Made by a program: the position numbers and the translations under genes. From Cenococcum geophilum 1.58 (Eukaryota > Ascomycota > Dothideomycetes > Gloniales > Gloniaceae): a DNA stretch of 64,000 nt. The notes below the pieces were generated by a model. That model did not search any database and was not told the DNA's origin. It saw nothing but the letters and a program-made list of their open reading frames with translations. The DNA is taken from positions 1,612,001 to 1,676,000 of the forward strand of contig KV748195.1 in assembly GCA_001692895.1 (NCBI GenBank). The letters are read 5' to 3'. Shown piece after piece: positions 23,123 to 34,460 of this stretch (its first letter is position 1; every line of letters begins with the position of its first letter).

Positions 23123-24190
23123 ATATACTTCTTAAAGATATTAAGGAGACTTAGGAATAGGAGTAACTAATATATAAATATTAAACTGCAGCTTATTAGC
23201 GTTTAAATTAATATAGAGGCTAGGGTAATAATAAATCTCTATAAGGGCATATTATTAAAATAGAAGAAATTAGTTAATATAGTTGTTAGCCTACTAGGTA
23301 CCACATTTAAAGAGGAAATTTATTAACGTAATAGGGCTATTATACGGTTATATAATACTACAAGGTTAAGGAAGATAGAATATACCCTACCGCTTCTAAA
23401 CTTTATAAACAATCTAGTAGTTATATAAGACTAGTTAAGACGATAAATAAGGCTAAGATTAACTCTTAGGTTAAAGCCTTAAAAGTAGCTAAAGTATTAG
23501 TATATAGTAAGAAGAGGCTAAAGATATATTTCCTTTATCTAGGCAACAAAAACCTATTAATTAAACAGCGTATATATTCGTTTTATACCCTAAGTAATTT
23601 TAGTAAATACTTTAAGCGGAAGCACCTTGCGAATATTAGGGAAGGGGAAAAGATCTAATACAACCTCTATTAGGTTGTTTTGGCGTATAAAATACACCTA
23701 TAATAATATACTAATAATGTATATAGTACGGTCTTATAGAGCGCTATAACTGTTTAGAATATAGATTTACTCTATAAATAGTATAATTTTAGTTTTAACA
23801 CTAAGGATTAATTACGGCAAGTAGTCTTAGAAAATTTCTTTCGTATTTTATAAGATAGGCTATTTTATACAAACGCTAAGAAACTTTAATAGTAATAATA
23901 GAGGTTAAATACGTTTACATTTCTTTAAGGGGATCTTAAACTTTAAGTATTTTATTTTAGGAATAAAGCAAAGCCAATAAAAAAATATATGCATTAGTTC
24001 TACAGCCGGGCTATTCTAAAGAGACATCTCTACCGTAAGCACCTTAATTAACTTAAAAAGGGATAATTAATTAAGTATAGCTATCTAAACTATAAGGCAG
24101 CCCTTAAGAATAACTTATATATTTTATATTACGCCTATAGCGTATATAAAACCCTAATACTTCTTTAGTTTCCTATCTTTAAATAAGTAG

Positions 24191-25640
24191 TAGGATCTCT
24201 AGAACTATATAGGTGGCGTATATTAGGTATTTTACTAGTCTTAATTAAGGGATACTAGTACGTAATTAATATTATAGCCCTAGTTATATAAGCTAGGTAG
24301 TTGTATAAGCTAGGTTAAAGGCTGCGTAGTTTAGCCTAATACTATTTACCCTAGCACGCAAATTGGTAAGAAGTATATACTATTTTAGCTTAGAAGGCCG
24401 CATTAACCTATTAAGTTTAGCGGGCTGTAATAAATAATAGGTAGATTAGCGATTAACCCTATAATTTTAGATTACGTTATATAGTGTATTATAATCTAAT
24501 TAGTATTATTAATTCGTTTTAACCCTAAATAAAAATTTATAGGCTTATTCTTCCTTATATGCTAACTACTACCTTTAATTAAATATATAAAATAACTTTT
24601 AACTTATCTTAAAATAATAGAGTCTCTAACCCCTCGCAGGAGCCTTATAATCTTAAGGTAGTGAAGAAATATCCCCTATAAGGATTATAGACGCTATATC
24701 GGCTTACTTTACTAATAAGCTTTATATATAGTCGTTATAACCACATTAAGAAGGTAAGGCTCATAGTAATACATAATAAAAATTAGGATGCTCTTTACTG
24801 TAATATGTGTTATAGTCTACTTCTCTTAAAATATTAATAAGGTCTATAATACCTAAGCCTACTAAGCTCCTAAGACGTCTTAAGTATTTATAAGTGGCAG
24901 CTATTAAATCGGTTCTTTCGTAATTACCCTTAAACTTAAAAAGCTATACCTTATCTTATATTCGCCGCCACTAAAGTTTAATATTAGCTGGCCCCTCTAA
25001 CTAACTAGTAGGAATAGTTCTATTAGGAAGGCAAAGTTATTAGCTATTTTACGAAAATAGTTCAACTATATATTCCCTAAAATGCTTTAGCTAAACAACA
25101 GTGTAATATATATAGGTTAATAATAAATCTAGGTTTTAAATTGGCTAATTATTATAAAACATTTTCTAAGTATGCGTTAGAAGTGCAACTCTTTACCACT
25201 GCCTTATTAAAGGAAATTTATATATTAGATTTAAGCTAAAACTAGCCCTACCCTTTATAGCGAGTATTTGCCGCATTTATATACTTAATTAGTAATAAGT
25301 CAGTAGATCTAACTAAGCTAAAGCGAGTAAAACCACGCTTCCCTATTACGTATTTAAGTCTTATTAAAAGGATCTATTAAAAGAGTATATAAGAAAAAGG
25401 TGGATTATACTAGTCTAACGGACCAACTATAGACGAGACATATATTTAAATTTCTTAGATTAACCTAAACAAAGAAAGGGAGAGAAGTATTATATAATAA
25501 CTTCCTACCTAAGCTAATCTCCTAAGCTATATATATTTACTTATATATAACGCTAGTACTTTAAGCAATAAAGTATATAAGGGTAATTAGGGTATAAAAA
25601 GAGCGAGCTAGGTAGTTAGGCATAGCATCCTCTAAAACAT
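24191..25640 (+). pseudogene. Unrecognised RIP-degraded coding relic downstream of DUF3435
   Basis: On the plus strand, long stretches read as protein if TAA/TAG are taken as mutated Gln: CNIYRLIINLGFKLANYYKT near 25110-25170, then KYALEVQLFTTALLKEIYIL and VDLTKLKRVKPRFPITYL near 25310-25365. The amino-acid usage looks like a real protein of about 400 residues. I recognise no family. It follows the DUF3435 gene on the same strand and ends before the minisatellite. It could be a second gene of the same host element, or an unrelated duplicated gene. Confidence 0.4.
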
Positions 25641-25679
25641 ACAGCTAGGATCTTAACGGATTTAGCGGCTATAGCTTTA

Positions 25680-26120
25680 GTCCTATAAGCTAGGAGCTTA
25701 TAGGAGCTAGGGGCTTATAGGAGCTAGGGGATCTTATAAGCTAGGTAATTATATAAATAGAGTAGTCTAACCTAGCGCCTCTAATTAATGCCTAGCGTGT
25801 AAATAGGGTATTAATGGGTTTAATAACTTCGCGGCTTTAATCTTATAAGCTAGGCAATTGTGCAAGCTAATACTTATAGGAGCTGGCCAATCCTATAAGC
25901 TAGGTAATTATGTGAGCTAGGTGATTATGCGAACTAGGTAATTATATAAGCTGGGTAATTGTGCGAGCTGGGTAATTATACGAGCTAGGTAATTTTATAA
26001 GCTAGGTAATCATGCGAGCCTGGCGCTCATAGGAGCTGGGCAATCCTGCGAGCGGGGTAATCGTGCGAGTTGGGCGATCGTGCGAGCTAGGCGATTGTGC
26101 AAGCGGGGTAATCTAACCTA
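25680..26120. repeat. 17-bp minisatellite array, about 15 units in its main block
   Basis: From about 25855 to 26115 the sequence is a tandem array of a 17-bp unit, consensus GAGCTRGGYAATYRTGC, with 13-15 diverged units. Looser copies precede it at 25680-25760, and two units lie at 24278-24312. Since 17 is not a multiple of 3, it is unlikely to encode a simple peptide repeat. Variation between units is largely C/T and A/G, as RIP would cause. Confidence 0.85.
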
Positions 26121-28166
26121 GCGTCCTCTATTAACGCCTAGTAGGAAGCAAATATTAGGAAAATATTAGAACTACGGAGGTCGCTGTCTAAAGTTTTTGC
26201 ACCTTCCTAATTAGGAAGTTTGGCTAACCGCCCGGCAGAATATTATATATTTTATCACCAGAGGCTTAATACTCGCAATTAAAGCTTTAAATAAAAGGTA
26301 GTATATAGGCGATTAATTAATTAATTAATAAGCTAGGTGGTTTAAAGGTTGCGGGCTTCGCGTAACTATAGATTCCTACCCTATTTTAGCTACTCTACCA
26401 ACTCTATAGGGTCCTTTAATTGAGCAGAAACCTTATATCTCTGCCTTCCTTCTACATTCTTAGCAGTCGTTTATATAGATATTTAGTGTTTTAGAGGCTC
26501 CGGAGGACGATTTTAGGCTTCCTCTATAAGCCTATTTTAAACGTTACTATTAATTAAGCTGTTACTAGAGGCTCCGCTATTACCTACAGCCTTACTAAAG
26601 GTAGTAAAGTCCTTCTTTCTTACCTACTTCCTTATAGGTTAATTAACTATACGCTACTTAATATCCGCTGCTTAATATAAATCCTTCTGCCTATCTAAAG
26701 CCCGTTATTCCTACCTCTACAACTATTTAATTTAAGGCTTTAGGAAGCTAACTTTAAATACTACCTATTTTATATTTCTGTCTTTTATACTTAGTCAATT
26801 TTAAAGCTCTTATAGCTAAGGAGGTAAAGAAGGCTCTATAGGTGGCAGAGGCTTAAGAGGAGGTTTATAGGAGGACTTAAAGGACAAGGCTGTAGAGGAT
26901 AAGGCTATAGAGGGCTCTATAAGGACCCATTTTTAGTAACGCTAGCGTTACTACTTTAGATCTTAGCATAGTAGTAGAGGCTCTATATTAATTAAATCGT
27001 ACAGTAAATAAGGCCTAATTTGTATATAAGGAGGAAGCTCTAGCGGCTGCTATAGCTTTCTTAATAAAGGCTTATTTAGATTAACCCAATTAAGGCTTAA
27101 AAGCACCTACTACCGTATCTAATTTACAACTTAACGGTAATATTAAGCCTTCTTCTTAAGCGTCTTCTAGTCTCTTATACAGTCAACAACTCCTTTATAA
27201 TAGTTATTGCCTCTATTATAGCGGATCACCTCTTAAATATAATGTGGAATTCGCTTAATCTAAGCTTAAATTCGCTACTATTTAAGCTTATCCCAAGCCT
27301 TCTACTATACTCGTTTAGCTTCTACTTAGCTCCTTAGCGCTCCTTTCTTTATAGTAACTCTTTTAAAGTAGGCCTAGCACGGCTTAATTATATTAAGGTT
27401 AGGCAAATTACCTAGCCAAAATAAACGTTAGAGGCCTACGGCGTTAAAGTAGATCTACTAGTGCTTTAAGGCATATATAGGTACCTTATTCTCTTATATA
27501 ATAGTATTTAAATAATTAATTTAACACTTAATTATAAACGGAATAAGAATAGATAATAAGCACTTTATAAGGTAGCAATACTAATTAATGCCACCTTTCT
27601 TAGAGTTTTAAGCAAAGGCGCCGTTTTTCTTACTTATTTAGAATTAAGGCTTCCTTCCTAGCTTATTGCGAAGCCTAAGCTATTATATACCAGTAGAGAT
27701 TATCTAAGCTTCTTACAGCTCCAACTTAATCGCCCCATTTATTAATTAAAGCTCTTTCTTTAATTCTGCCTGCTTAGTTAAAGTCTTAGGCTTCTATATT
27801 AAGTAAGGCGACTTTTAATTATATAAAAACGCGCCCTAAAATATAAACTTATTGGCTTTAACAAATTAAAGACAAACTAACAATTTGGTAACAGCTTCCT
27901 TAGCTAGCTATTAAAGCTTATATCTACCTCTTTTATAAAGCAGTATAACGCCGGTCTTATCTATCTATATTATATTCTTCCTATTCTTAATTGTCTAGTC
28001 TTTATATTATAGGGCAAACTATAAATAAGCTTCTTTTATAGCTTTACTAAGACACGGCTTTCTTATATGCTTTATTTTTTAATATCTATAACGTTATAAG
28101 ACCCGCTAGACGGTTTTAATAGAGCAGCCGCACTTAGCAGCAATTATTGCGTATAACTTCTCTCTA

Positions 28167-28483
28167 TATAAGAGGCCAGTTTGACCAGAACGTATAACTA
28201 TTTAATTAATAGTGTAGAATAAGAGTTATAGGTAAGTAGAAGATAAGTTAAGGTAGAACAATCTTTATAAATAAAGGATAATACTTTCTAACCTCTTCTA
28301 TTTAGAGACTAATTACTAGTTCTTCTCTAGAGGAGAACTAGCTCCCTATATAATCCTTCTAAGACGCTAGTAAAACCCTTTACCCCTTATCTGTTTAACT
28401 ATATCTTCTAAAATATAGATAGAATATAGATAAAACCTCCTACCGTTTTATTGGATATGTACCTTCTAGAAAGTTCTATTACA
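28167..28483 (-). repeat. Left (3') LTR of the mosaic element
   Basis: 317 bp, clearly homologous to 34144-34460. Flanked on the left by CTCTA. Confidence 0.9.
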
Positions 28484-29237
28484 ATTACCTCCCCTTCTAA
28501 GGTCTTAGTCCTCTAAGACTTCGCCTCTACTAAGCTTTTATAAAGTTCTGGCTAAAACCACTAGGGAAGCCCTTAGTGGAAAGGTACTCTATAATGCGGC
28601 TTATCGCTAGCTCTTTACTAGCGCGGAGCTTTACTTTATCTTTTATTCCTCTGCTTTTCTCCTACCCTAGCTCCTTATAGTGCTTTTATAATAGGATTTC
28701 GATAATAATAATAAAAATTTGGTAGGATTTACCTCTCTAATTTTAGGAATTTGTTATAAATAGATCTAGAGGTTATCTGGTGCAACGCGTTAACTAACCA
28801 CTATCCCCATTTACCTAAAATGGGTTTTAATAATAACGTCTTTTATTTTAATTTCTTTCTATTTATAAGTTATTGTCTCTTACTTATCCTTCCATTAACA
28901 ATACTATTCGTCTTATTCTTAAATAGGCTATTTTTATTACATTTCGCCTTTTAGCTTCTGTATCTCCAGCCGCACTTCTATTACTGCCTTATTATCTTTT
29001 TTTAACGCGTTTATAAGCAATAGGATCCCTACCTTATCTCTTATAACGATGCTAACTTCTTAAAGTATTCTCTTATAATAGCTTATGGTCCTTCTACGCG
29101 TCCCTAGACCGGCGGTAGTGTCGTTCCTCTCCTAGTAACGCCCTAGACAGCGTCTATTACTCCTATAGTAGTTTCCCTAAAATACTACCATCGCTATATT
29201 TATACTCTTACGTAGAACCCTTCCTATGTCTATAAGA

Positions 29238-30720
29238 TGCCTCGCTCTAGTAAAAATAAATCTAAGTGCTCCTATTGCCGTAGTAGGAGAAAGACCTACG
29301 TCCTAGTATTTCCTATTTTATCTTATTCTAAATTTTACTAATTATACTAAATCCCCGCTATCTATGCGTATAAGACTTATAGGCTCTAACGCGCCATCTA
29401 AGATTTCCGCTAATATTCTAATAGTAACAGGTAGGGATAGAAGGGATCTTCCCTTACTTATAGACTCTTTAATTTAATAAGGGTTTCTACTACTATAGAG
29501 ACGTAATAATCTTAGATATATAGTGTCTAGGAGCGTATATATAAACAGCTTACCCTTATTAATAATAACATTCGTACTCTTACGCGGGCTACTCTAGCTA
29601 GGTAAGTTTCTTTAGTAACTCGCTTAGGAACTGTACTAACTCCTTTAGCTAACGTCTCTTTAATCCCTACTTAGACGCCAATTTGGAACCTAGGAATACT
29701 AAGGATAGTAATAAAGGTTAAGATAAACGTTCTCCTTACTAGTTTCCCGCCTGTGCTAGTCCTTCTAGTACCTATTATTCTAAGAAGAATATTAGTAGAA
29801 GTGCTAATACTTCTAAGGATGGAGGAGCTAATAATACTATTAATAATAACGTTGAGATAAAAGAGGAGGCTCCTATTACTGCTGCTAGTATTTAAGTTAT
29901 TACCTAGCTCTTTTCTTCTTCTTATAGAATAGCTTTATATAGTGCTTCTTAGGTACCTCTAAGATGCCCTATTATTAGGAATTAACTTTATACTTTAGGG
30001 ATGCCTTTATTCTAAGCTTCGGTGACAATTTTTATAAAGGTAGTGCACTACTATAATCCCTATATATAATAAACGGGTAGTATTTCTATAGGTGCTTTAT
30101 AATTTTTTAAAAATTTTAATTCTTTATAGGCTGTCCTTTTACTCCTCTTTATATTATTAACTCTACTGCGTATCTCCGGTGCTAGACTAGATATTCTCCT
30201 TTTATCCTTAAGGGGTCCTTTTAAATCCCTAAGGCCTTTTCTTATATTACTACTACTTATTCTTAAACAGCGTCTTCTTTAGACAGTATCCCTAGTAGTT
30301 CTCCTATAGATTTTATAGGCTTCCTCTTATAGGGTTCTAGGATCCCTATTATAATAGCAAAACGTTTCCGTTCTTAATGCCTAAACTTAACCTTATAGTT
30401 TTAATTTACAGGGTCTTCCCTATTATCTTATCTATGGCATATCTAAAACCGTTACTAAATCTTTACCTTTAGTCCTTAGGAAGGTTTTAATTGCTATATT
30501 ATATCCCGGCTAAAGATGCTCCTTAGGTTTCTAACTATTATACGCCTAAGAATATCCTTCTTAATAAACTAAAAATTCGCACTTCTTCTAGCGCCATCTT
30601 TAGTCTAGAATATCTTCTATATTCTATTCTAGTTCCCTATTAATTTCACTAGGTAGTGGCGGTTCCGTACTATTTTTTCTCCAGTATAGCTCTAGTAAGG
30701 AAATATAAAATATAGGATAT
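29238..30720 (+). pseudogene. Low-complexity plus-strand coding relic with an N-terminal Cys cluster
   Basis: The frame starts MPRSSKNKSKCSYCRSRRKT at 29238 and continues through RIP stops for about 490 codons, becoming rich in Ser, Pro, Leu and Arg. The N-terminus has KCSYCRSRR and then spaced Tyr that may be former Cys, a pattern reminiscent of a fungal Zn cluster or a small retroelement zinc protein. It runs antisense to the LTR element that contains it. I cannot name a family. It may be a captured host sequence or an element-specific ORF, and a minus-strand reading of the same DNA is nearly as open, so the strand is not certain. Confidence 0.35.
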
Positions 30721-30728
30721 ATTAGGTA

Positions 30729-30921
30729 TATAACGGCTCAAACTATTAAACAAATGTCTTAACAGAGACTTAAACAAATACTTGCAAGATCAAGCGAACG
30801 AATGCTGTATTATAAAGATATTAAGCTAAGGAGCAAGAGAAGGTGGTAAGGCGACGTCTATATACACATGCCAAGTCTTACGCGAAACCCTAACTAGGTA
30901 ACGCGCTCCAGCGCCGTCACA
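30729..30921 (-). repeat. Solo LTR, 193 bp, TSD AGGTA
   Basis: The block begins TATAACGGC (TGTAACGGC before RIP) and ends GCGCCGTCACA, with AGGTA directly on both sides (30724-30728, 30922-30926). Its middle shares GAACGAATGCTGTATTA and AAGATA(C/T)TAAGCTAA with the LTRs at 52274 and 58248, so it is a related but distinct gypsy LTR. One copy with a perfect duplication indicates LTR-LTR recombination. Confidence 0.82.
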
Positions 30922-30929
30922 AGGTATAA

Positions 30930-32110
30930 TTTTAGCAATTCTAATTCGTAGGCTTAATTTCCTTTAGTTTTCCTAAATATCTTAAAGGGTCTAAGCTACG
31001 AGTACTAGAAGCTAGAAACCATTAGTTTAAAATATACCACTAGCACTATGTTAGTAAACTTAAAATAGAACAGTTGACCTACGACCCCTACCTCCTCTAC
31101 AGCCCATCGAACGGCCTTAGTATTATTAGACTCTAAATAGATAATACCCTATTCCTAGTAAACCAGACCTTTATAGACGCTAAAGAAACTAAACTATAAA
31201 AGGCCAAGTTCTTAGCAAAGCCGCGAGAGTAGTTAACTAAGTAGAATCCAATTAAGTTTAATAAAGGCCTAATTATATAAAAGGGCAACCTAATTAAGCT
31301 AACTTAGAAACGCTAAGCTTAAAACCTAAAGCCCGTTATAGTAAAGCCTACAAACCTTACTAGTTCCCGCGGAGAGACCTATAAGACCATAAATATAAAG
31401 GACTAATACGCTGCATAGCGTGCAAGAGGCGCCTATATTGCTACAGTCTGTTAACCTAAATCTGCCTATAATTTATCCTTTACGGCCTAGGCAATAGACC
31501 TATAAGAGGAAAATATTAAATAGCTTAATAAGCGCATTTAGTGGCAAATTGATAATACAGTAAGGGGACTTACTTTTATACTACTAGACCTAAGTTCCCT
31601 TAGCTTACTAGCATTTACGGACGCCTCCTTTACCAATAATAGGGACCTATTATCGCAAATTAGCTTTATAATTATACTTATAGACCGTAATTAGGACGCA
31701 AACATTCTATATTAATCTTTAATTAAGTGTAAATAAGTAATTTAAAGTGTACTAGCTTCTAAACTATATGCACTAGCCCATGGCTTTAATATAACAGCCG
31801 CAATTAAATTAACAGTCCAAAAGATCCTATAACTAAAGTAGTTACCCCTAGTCTTATACACCGACTTAAAGTCCCTCTACGACTGCTTAGTTAAGCTAGG
31901 TACGACACAAGAGAAGAGGCTCATGGTCGACCTAATATGCTTACATTAAGCCTACAAACGACGCGAGATTATAAAGGTCAAATAGATCAGCAGCGGAGAT
32001 AACCTAGCGGACGCTATAACTAAGGCAAAGCCGTATTAAGCTCTAAAAACCCTAATTAACATAAATAAGCTTAATCTAAAGGTTATAGAATGGGTGGAAC
32101 GTGACTAACA
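30930..32110 (+). pseudogene. Ty1/copia polymerase C-terminus (RNase H), RIP-degraded
   Basis: The plus strand reads LSSLSLLAFTDASFTNNRDL (about 31598-31655), VLASKLYALAHGFNITAAI (about 31749-31805), [20 protein letters not shown] (about 31850-31910), RLMVDLICL and GDNLADAITKAKPYQAL, ending near EWVERD (32108). This is the copia-type RNase H with DASF, SELYAL-like, TDSKSL-like and LAD(A/M)xTK motifs. Upstream reverse transcriptase is only faintly readable to 31090. It lies antisense to the gag of the enclosing LTR element, so it comes from another element. A purine tract (TTAGGGGGAGG, 32452-32462) follows, as before a 3' LTR. Confidence 0.72.
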
Positions 32111-32345
32111 GAGCACTTACGGTTCATTTACGGCCCGTTAAAAGGCCGTATAGTTTACTTTACGGACCGTAAGCAGGACTTACGGCCAGCTCAAAGCACC
32201 GTCTGGAAGGCAGCCTAGAAGGCACCTTAGGAGGAATTTCCTATGTATTTCTTTTGTATTTTACAGTTCTATTAAAACAATTACGGAGGCTATACACAGG
32301 TAGTTTCATTTTTTAAGTACCGCCAGTGTATAATTACAGCCTGTT

Positions 32346-32434
32346 ATACCAACCGCGTGCTTACGCGTTCGGTACACCAACTACGCGTTTACGCGTTCAG
32401 TATACCAACCACCCGCTTACGCGTCTAGTGTACC
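32346..32434. repeat. Three tandem units of about 28 bp
   Basis: Three diverged copies share TACCAACC and TTACGCGT. They lie between the copia RNase H relic and its purine tract, so probably in the copia 3' untranslated region. Confidence 0.7.
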
Positions 32435-32899
32435 CCTAAAGCACTAACTAATTAGGGGGAGGTTGCATTAGTATATAGACCACGTAGTCTGCTTTAATAT
32501 AAGAGACAGTTACTACTATCCTAAAGAGTATATAATACTATACGTATTTCGTGCCCCGGGATACAACTTACTCGTACTATTAAATTAGTACGAACACAAG
32601 GTTATACCCCTTAATTTCTACGGCATAGAAGCGCATCTCCTGCGTATCCTATAGACTATCGCGGTCCTAACTAGCCACGGAAAAAGCCTATTCCCTATAG
32701 TATGGAATCCGGTAGCCTCTAATGCTTTAAATAGTACGCACCTATAAGCTGCTAAGGTCCAAATCTAATTCTTTTACTAGTAATTAAGAAATAAACCCTA
32801 TAGTCGCGCCGCTATCTATAAGGCAGTCTTACGTTACCTATTTATTATTAACTTAAATAGAGACAGGAATAACCATACGGTAGCTTACTCCCTCCTTCT

Positions 32900-34080
32900 C
32901 TTACTGGCCTAGTATAAGGGAGTAAAGATCTATTAGGCTCTCTCTTTTCCCAATTAATCTAACTCTTATTTTTTCTACTAGCAGAAGCACTTTATGTGGC
33001 CCTTTTTACCATAGTTATAATAAACGCGTAACTCTTAGTTCTACTTATACGGATTAGGTTTTTGCCTATTATTATTTTAGAGCTAACTAGCGTTACTTTA
33101 AGGCTTTAAAGCCTGCTTACATTATTCTTCCGTAGAGTAGTTAGGTTAGAATCTACCCCTATTATTAAAGCTAGGTCTAGTTCTACGCTCTTTATTATTA
33201 GCGTCTTATTCCTTTTACTTACCTAAATAGTCTCTTTTAGCATTCTTAATCCGAGTAGCTTTAGAGATAAGCTTTTCTTAAGAGGTAAGAATTTCGCCCT
33301 TCTCCTATATAGCCTATTAAATCTTAGGTTATAACTTGGCAAGTAGCTAGTAAAGTTATATAGTGTTATCCTATAGGTCTAAGTAGGGTATATTATCTTC
33401 TAATTCTTCTAAGTAGTTTATAAACTAGACTACACTCTAGCCTTCTCGCTATTTGGCGTTATGGTATTACTAGTTATAATCTATCCCTTAATTAGTAGGG
33501 TCTTGGACCTAATTAACTAACTAGGACTTAAGTTCGCTAAATTTAAGGGGTATAATAAGTTTCTTCTTATAGCGTATCTATAAACTCTTAACGGTGCTAT
33601 ATAGGACGGTAGAAGCAATTAGTATCTAATTATACTTATTAAAGTAACGTTTTAGATCTAGCCAAAACTTAGTTTTGTATTAATAGATAAAACAATTATA
33701 GTTCTAAAGACTATTACTATAGTACTTATTAGGTTCCTTTATACGGAATTTAGGTTTTTCTAATGTTATAGCGTAGTATAGCATTACCCCTTTAAGTCCG
33801 CTTCGTGTCTAGGGTATCTATACTTCCCCTAATTGTCCTTATAATTGTTCTTAGTAGTCTTAATATACTTATCTTAATTATATCTCTAACTTCTTTGTTT
33901 TTTATAGGGTCTTATATAGCGACCGCTCTAATAACTCCCTAGCGGTAATCGTTCTTAAAAGTCTTATAAGGTTAGATAGACTAGCCGTAGCTTCTTTATA
34001 GGAAGAGGGAATGCGCTCCTCTAGGGAGACTCTTTAAGCCTCTTACAGTAGGGGCGTCGTTTTGGGGGGTAAGGAGGTAT
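32900..34080 (-). pseudogene. RIP-degraded gag with zinc knuckle
   Basis: The minus strand starts near 34085 (MGYTSLPPKTTPLL) and reads ERIPSSYKEATASLSNLIR, then TARELLERSLYKTL. Later comes a basic linker, then YNYGKKGHIKCFC near 33030-32985, a CCHC knuckle in which the first two Cys have become Tyr, a TG-to-TA change. Such knuckles bind RNA in retroelement Gag. Its orientation agrees with the minus-strand LTR element at 28167-34460. No pol follows on the same strand. Confidence 0.68.
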
Positions 34081-34143
34081 AGCCCATTATCGTCAATTAA
34101 TAGCCGTACGTTCCTTTTATAAAGGATTAAGAGCGATTAGAAT

Positions 34144-34460
34144 TATAAGAGGCTAGTTTAACCGGAACGTATAACTATCTAATTAATAGTATAGAATAAG
34201 AGTTATAGGTAAGTAAAAGATAAGTTAAGGTAGAACGATCTTTATAAATAAAGGATAATGCTTTCTAACCTCTTCTATTTAGAGACTAATTGCTAGTTCT
34301 TCTCTAGAGGAGAACTAGCTCCCTATATAATCCTTCTAAGACGCTAGTAAAACCCTTTACCCCTTATCTGTCTAACCGTGTCTTCTAGGACGTAGATAGA
34401 ATATAGATAAAACCTCCTACTATTTTATTAGATATGTACCTCCTGGGGGGTTCCGTTACA
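34144..34460 (-). repeat. Right (5') LTR of the mosaic element
   Basis: 317-bp partner of 28167-28483. It ends GGTTCCGTTACA and is followed by CTCTA, after which the Tc1 transposase reading continues. Confidence 0.9.

Larger units (their letters stand above)
14476..24190 (+). pseudogene. RIP-degraded DUF3435 tyrosine recombinase with C2H2 tail, split by a gypsy element
   Basis: Two plus-strand pieces, 14476-16207 and 23123-24190, belong together; the gypsy element 16208-23122 (TSD ATATA) separates them. The first piece reads YIKEDYKPSSTHLLNRI near the start, YIYIKDLIEVLQTNL, RILLQLYL, then PSLAFSPYIFLLSLLFTN, LSKLYIKLGHNKLLL, SAGKAFNKN, a 53-nt intron (15796-15848, GTAAGC donor, TACTAAA branch, TAG acceptor), NVSEAI and TFLRHYLSR, in which HxxR/Tyr-type catalytic residues of the recombinase fold sit. 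The second piece has a C2H2-like tail (YSFYTLSNFSKYFKRKHL near 23572-23628; RAILKRHLYRKHLN near 24012-24053). DUF3435 enzymes are the captains of fungal Starship elements and relatives of Cryptons. Catalytic Arg positions are lost to stops, and His of the GHA motif reads Tyr. Family assignment is strong; Starship membership is inference. Confidence 0.82.
28167..34460 (-). mobile_element. LTR element with mosaic interior, 6,294 bp, inside the Tc1 transposase
   Basis: Two 317-bp LTRs (28167-28483, 34144-34460) are flanked by the duplication CTCTA (28162-28166, 34461-34465). The left LTR ends carry RIP (TATAAGAGG for TGTAAGAGG). A purine tract AGAAGGGGAGG on the minus strand next to the left LTR indicates minus orientation, as does a minus-strand gag with zinc knuckle near 33000. 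But no minus-strand polymerase was found. The middle holds plus-strand copia RNase H and a plus-strand low-complexity frame, plus a solo LTR. It may be a non-autonomous element that acquired foreign DNA. Confidence 0.85.

Noticed and set aside
25680..26120. Spaced repeats as a CRISPR array
   Set aside because: Contiguous 17-bp tandem units without spacers in a eukaryotic genome.
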